Shown one piece after another: positions 31,323-33,988 of a DNA stretch of 33,988 bases. Within the stretch, counting starts at the first letter, position 1. Every line of letters starts with the position of its first letter. The DNA is from Anaerolineae bacterium (GTDB taxonomy: Bacteria; Chloroflexota; Anaerolineae; Aggregatilineales; Phototrophicaceae): NCBI GenBank assembly GCA_030950085.1, contig JAUZRW010000123.1:1-33988 (forward strand), written 5' to 3'. Made by a program: the position numbers and the translations under genes. The notes under the pieces are model-generated. The model was not told the origin of the DNA. It ran no database searches and worked only from the letters and a program-made list of their open reading frames with translations.

Positions 31323-32534
31323 TATGCTGTCCGTTGTTAAGAATTCTTCTGTCGCAGGTGTTTTGGCAAATTCTCGACGGGCGGCGACAAATAAAATAGA
31401 CCCCAGCAAAGCAACCATCGCCACCAGACGGAACAAGGCACGCGCCCCTAATACGTCGAAAACCCAACCCGCAATCGGACCCGTCACCAGTATAGCTAAT
31501 GCCGGAATTGTCACTTGCGAAAGTGCTTGATTAGTCGCTGCATTGCTAGGATGACTGATGCGTGAGACGAGCAGCGTATTCGCAACATTTTGAAAGGTAT
31601 AGAATGTTCCACGTACCATCATGAGAGGAATTAAGAATGTTGCGGCATTGAGCAGTGTAAATGTTAGCCATAACCCTGCCATGCCCAACATGCCTATCAG
31701 TAACGTAATGCGGATGTTCACACGGCGCATCATACGGTCTATCACCATCATTGACGGAATCTCAGACAATGCTGCCACCGAAGCCAATACCCCTACCATT
31801 GTATTGCTTATCCCTAAGTCTTGCTGAAAATAGACATAGACAAACGTGCTAACGGCACTCATCCCCACATGAAAAAAGAACCAACTGACCATCAAAATGG
31901 TGAAAGCACGTTGCCGCTTCATGGGGGTTTCTGTTGTATTTTTGACTTTTTCATCAGGATTAACGTCTGTGGTACGACGTGGCAATGCTTGTGAGAAATA
32001 CAGCGACCCAAAATTTAACAACGCCGCTACCATGAATAATGTGGCATACCCTCCCAAACCGAAAAGGAAGCCACTCATCATCGTTGTAATACCCCAACCT
32101 AGCGACCCCCACGCCCGTAATTGCCCATAATTATCGCGTCTCTGTTGTTTGAGCTTTGTAATGGTCAGTTGCGACAGTAATGAGGCACTCGGACTATCCA
32201 ACGAATCACGAATGACAACAGTTGCGCCCAAAGCCCACTTCGAGAAGGCAGAAACAACCAATCCGAACGTTGCAAGCGCATTGCCCGTCACCAAGCCATA
32301 ATACAATTGCCGATGCTTGCCAAGACGGTCAGCGATGGCACTCAATACAGGGGGTATGATTAAACGCATAGCAGCACTCGCACTGAGAACAAGACCAATC
32401 TGTATTCCCGAAAAACCAACTGCCACCAGATATAGGCTAATAAATGGAACAGTTAAACCGCGTGCAGCATACGTGAGGAAGGTAATAACGGAGACTGACC
32501 GTAGCGATGAGTCATCATTTTTGAGTTTGTACAT
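31296..32534 (-). CDS. MFS transporter
   Basis: This 412-residue major facilitator has about 12 hydrophobic segments, two six-helix halves and a charged central loop (about residues 185-210). It resembles the MFS_1-like/nucleoside-symporter-like group, with the N-terminal TYAARGLTVPFISLYL and conserved PPVLSAIADRLGKHR between helices 2 and 3. Substrate uncertain: a sugar or nucleoside fits the neighbours. The ATG at 32534 is chosen, with AAGG about 8 bases upstream; the codon before it is a TTG. It lies downstream of two dehydrogenase genes on the same strand, so all three may be cotranscribed. Its 3' end overlaps a REP-like palindrome. Confidence 0.88.
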   Translation of the reverse strand: MYKLKNDDSSLRSVSVITFLTYAARGLTVPFISLYLVAVGFSGIQIGLVLSASAAMRLIIPPVLSAIADRLGKHRQLYYGLVTGNALATFGLVVSAFSKWALGATVVIRDSLDSPSASLLSQLTITKLKQQRRDNYGQLRAWGSLGWGITTMMSGFLFGLGGYATLFMVAALLNFGSLYFSQALPRRTTDVNPDEKVKNTTETPMKRQRAFTILMVSWFFFHVGMSAVSTFVYVYFQQDLGISNTMVGVLASVAALSEIPSMMVIDRMMRRVNIRITLLIGMLGMAGLWLTFTLLNAATFLIPLMMVRGTFYTFQNVANTLLVSRISHPSNAATNQALSQVTIPALAILVTGPIAGWVFDVLGARALFRLVAMVALLGSILFVAARREFAKTPATEEFLTTDSIDAVPTDQL

Positions 32535-32553
32535 CAAGTAGCCTTAAGGTAAA

Positions 32554-32581
32554 GAAGTTATGCCTAAGAAAACATAACTTC
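32554..32581 (-). terminator. Hairpin between dehydrogenase and MFS gene
   Basis: GAAGTTATG (32554-32562) and CATAACTTC (32573-32581) form a perfect 9-bp stem with a 10-base loop. On the minus strand TTTACC follows, so it could be a weak terminator or processing site between the dehydrogenase and MFS genes. Confidence 0.45.
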
Positions 32582-32606
32582 AAATGAATGACCAATCGAA
32601 AAAATG

Positions 32607-33611
32607 TTATTGCCCCACTTCTAAGCGCACAGGCTGACCTGATTCTGCGGATTCAAAACACGCCAAAGCAACCCGAACAGCTTCATAGCCATCGCGCCAT
32701 GTCACCGCAGGTTCACGATTTTCACGAATGGCAGCGACAAATTCGTTAATCATATGCTGGTTCGAGTCATTGCCGTAATTCATCCATGTTGGATTGCGCG
32801 ACAACTTTTTGGAATAGACCGTCAAATGTTCTGCTTGACCATCAAGCGTCATAAAGCCCTTCTCGCCCACGATATCCATCTTGAGATGCCCCCAACGCGG
32901 ATAAAATGTCGGACGACTCCAGCTACAATCAATTGTGGCAAAGACTCCATTTTCCATCGTCAGTGTGACAATCCCTGCTGTATCGACATCGACTTCACCA
33001 CGATAAAACAAATTGTCCACTTCGGCATACACTTCCACCACCTCACAACCGAAAAACCAGCGATAAGCATCAACTAAATGCACGGTATGATCCATCACTG
33101 CGCCGCCCCCTGCCAGTGCTTTTTGGGCAAACCACGCTCGATGCTCAAGCGGAATTTCACTATGATTGATACCATTAATCGCATAAATACGCCCTAAATC
33201 GCCTCTATCGAGTGCATTTTTGACTTGCTGCACAGATGATGAGAATCGTACCGGAAAAGCAGTCATGAACGTCACATTGTTAGCCTTGCAGACATCGCGC
33301 ATCGCTCTGGCATCTTCTAAAGTTACTTCAATCGGTTTCTCACACAGAATAGGCACACCAGCACCAGCCGCCATTTCCACAAGTTCGCGGTGGCGGGCAT
33401 TCTCAGAGCAGATGACGACACCATCTAGCCCCTCTTTGAGCAAGTCTTCATGCGAGTCATACCATTTTGTCTTAAAAACACCTGCAAAGTGTGTACCGCG
33501 CTCGGCATCCAAGTCAGAAAAACCGACAAATTCGACATCCAGTGCATTCCGCAAATTGTTGATATAGGCTTCGGCATGTAAATGGGCAAAACTCATGATT
33601 GCCAGACGCAT
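32607..33611 (-). CDS. Gfo/Idh/MocA-family NAD(P)-dependent oxidoreductase
   Basis: This 334-residue protein has the usual family length. It carries CEKPIE (E91-K92-P93), the family signature containing the catalytic lysine, and GGGAVMDHTVHLVD (168-181, with D174 and H178). The family oxidises or epimerises sugars, inositols and their derivatives using NAD(P). The nucleotide-binding start is unusual: MRLAIMSFAHLHAEAY has no GxGxxG, where most members have GxG near residue 10. FSDLDAERG follows, with the acidic residue that often binds the NAD ribose. The ATG at 33611 is 2 bases after the stop of the upstream relative. The two probably act together on a sugar imported by a neighbouring transporter. 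Confidence 0.9.
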   Translation of the reverse strand: MRLAIMSFAHLHAEAYINNLRNALDVEFVGFSDLDAERGTHFAGVFKTKWYDSHEDLLKEGLDGVVICSENARHRELVEMAAGAGVPILCEKPIEVTLEDARAMRDVCKANNVTFMTAFPVRFSSSVQQVKNALDRGDLGRIYAINGINHSEIPLEHRAWFAQKALAGGGAVMDHTVHLVDAYRWFFGCEVVEVYAEVDNLFYRGEVDVDTAGIVTLTMENGVFATIDCSWSRPTFYPRWGHLKMDIVGEKGFMTLDGQAEHLTVYSKKLSRNPTWMNYGNDSNQHMINEFVAAIRENREPAVTWRDGYEAVRVALACFESAESGQPVRLEVGQ

Positions 33612-33613
33612 GA

Positions 33614-33988
33614 TTAATCCTTTCCTGAGAGGGTAATAGGCTTACCTGTTTTAGCAGATTCAATCGCCGCTAGACCAATTTCTAATGCGACGACAGCATC
33701 TTGTGATGTCACAATCGGTTGCGTATTATTTTGTATCGCTTCATAGAAATGCCGTAGTTGCGCTGTAAAGGGACTATCAATGGCTTTTGCCGATGGAACA
33801 GCAACCTCTTCAACTTCTGCTTCTGGTGGATTTTCTAAATGCGTATAAAGTGTCTGTGCATCATCAGACATCCATTCAATCACGCCTTCAGTACCCGCAA
33901 TATCCATAGATGTCCGGAAAAATCCCGGTGGATATGCCCAACCACCTTCGATATGTGCCATCGCCCCATTCTCAAAGCGCAATGTCAC
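33614..33988 (-). CDS. Second Gfo/Idh/MocA-family oxidoreductase, C-terminal fragment (runs off window)
   Basis: Only the C-terminal 124 residues are inside the window; the N-terminal Rossmann domain lies beyond the edge. MTLRFENGAMAHIEGGWAYP and SMDIAGTEGVIEW are typical of the family's C-terminal beta-sheet domain, as is the closing VVALEIGLAAIESAKTGKPI. The same segments have counterparts in the next gene (VTLTMENGVFATIDCSWSRP, KMDIVGEKGFMTL), so the two are paralogues. It stops 2 bases before the start of that gene, a clear operon arrangement. The reading frame is open at the window end, so the apparent start is not real. Confidence 0.88.
   Translation of the reverse strand: MTLRFENGAMAHIEGGWAYPPGFFRTSMDIAGTEGVIEWMSDDAQTLYTHLENPPEAEVEEVAVPSAKAIDSPFTAQLRHFYEAIQNNTQPIVTSQDAVVALEIGLAAIESAKTGKPITLSGKD

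Overview
The window looks like a mid-GC bacterial chromosome, most likely a Chloroflexota member near the Anaerolineae. This is inferred from three things: very large secreted multidomain proteins built from CSLREA/beta-helix, lamin-tail and PPC domains; several carbohydrate ABC systems made of binding protein plus two permeases with no ATPase; and LacI-type control. No rRNA, tRNA, CRISPR or transposase was found.

Region 1 (1-14508). The first 260 bases hold the N-terminus of a Ser/Thr protein kinase on the minus strand. A 470-base AT-rich intergenic stretch separates it from a giant divergent surface-protein gene. Its 3482-residue product carries a signal/membrane segment, a subtilisin-like protease, a HExxHxxGxxH metalloprotease, Ig-like modules (one filled by an 18-copy FMDTL minisatellite), lamin-tail domains, two CSLREA/beta-helix blocks and five PPC domains. 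The sixth PPC domain lacks its core, and the frame breaks there. A second ORF of 1110 residues carries on with the matching end of a PPC domain, three more PPC domains, Ig-like repeats, Asp-rich VCBS/FG-GAP-like repeats and a Thr/Pro/Glu linker. The two ORFs look like one ancestral gene of about 4,670 codons.

Region 2 (14509-25567). A LacI-family gene is flanked by two copies of the same 16-bp perfect palindrome, one in its own promoter and one ahead of the next gene. A same-strand catabolic cluster follows: an ADP-ribosylglycohydrolase-family protein, a three-gene sugar-type ABC cassette, a second ADP-ribosylglycohydrolase fused to a LamG-like domain, and a two-subunit ATP-citrate-lyase-like enzyme whose beta subunit ends in an eight-cysteine ferredoxin-like tail. 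The ABC cassette is bracketed by 90-bp inverted repeats that differ at only three positions. The cluster may be a little-described pathway for taking up and breaking down a riboside-like or other glycosidic compound. The substrate cannot be read from the sequence.

Region 3 (25568-33988). A COG3375-like GNAT protein converges on a neutral-ceramidase-like protein that lacks the usual nucleophile serine. A second ABC operon (binding protein, two permeases) follows, with a good promoter and a strong intercistronic hairpin. On the minus strand, an MFS transporter lies downstream of two Gfo/Idh/MocA-family dehydrogenases; the outermost runs off the window. Both ABC systems lack an ATPase gene and probably share one encoded elsewhere.
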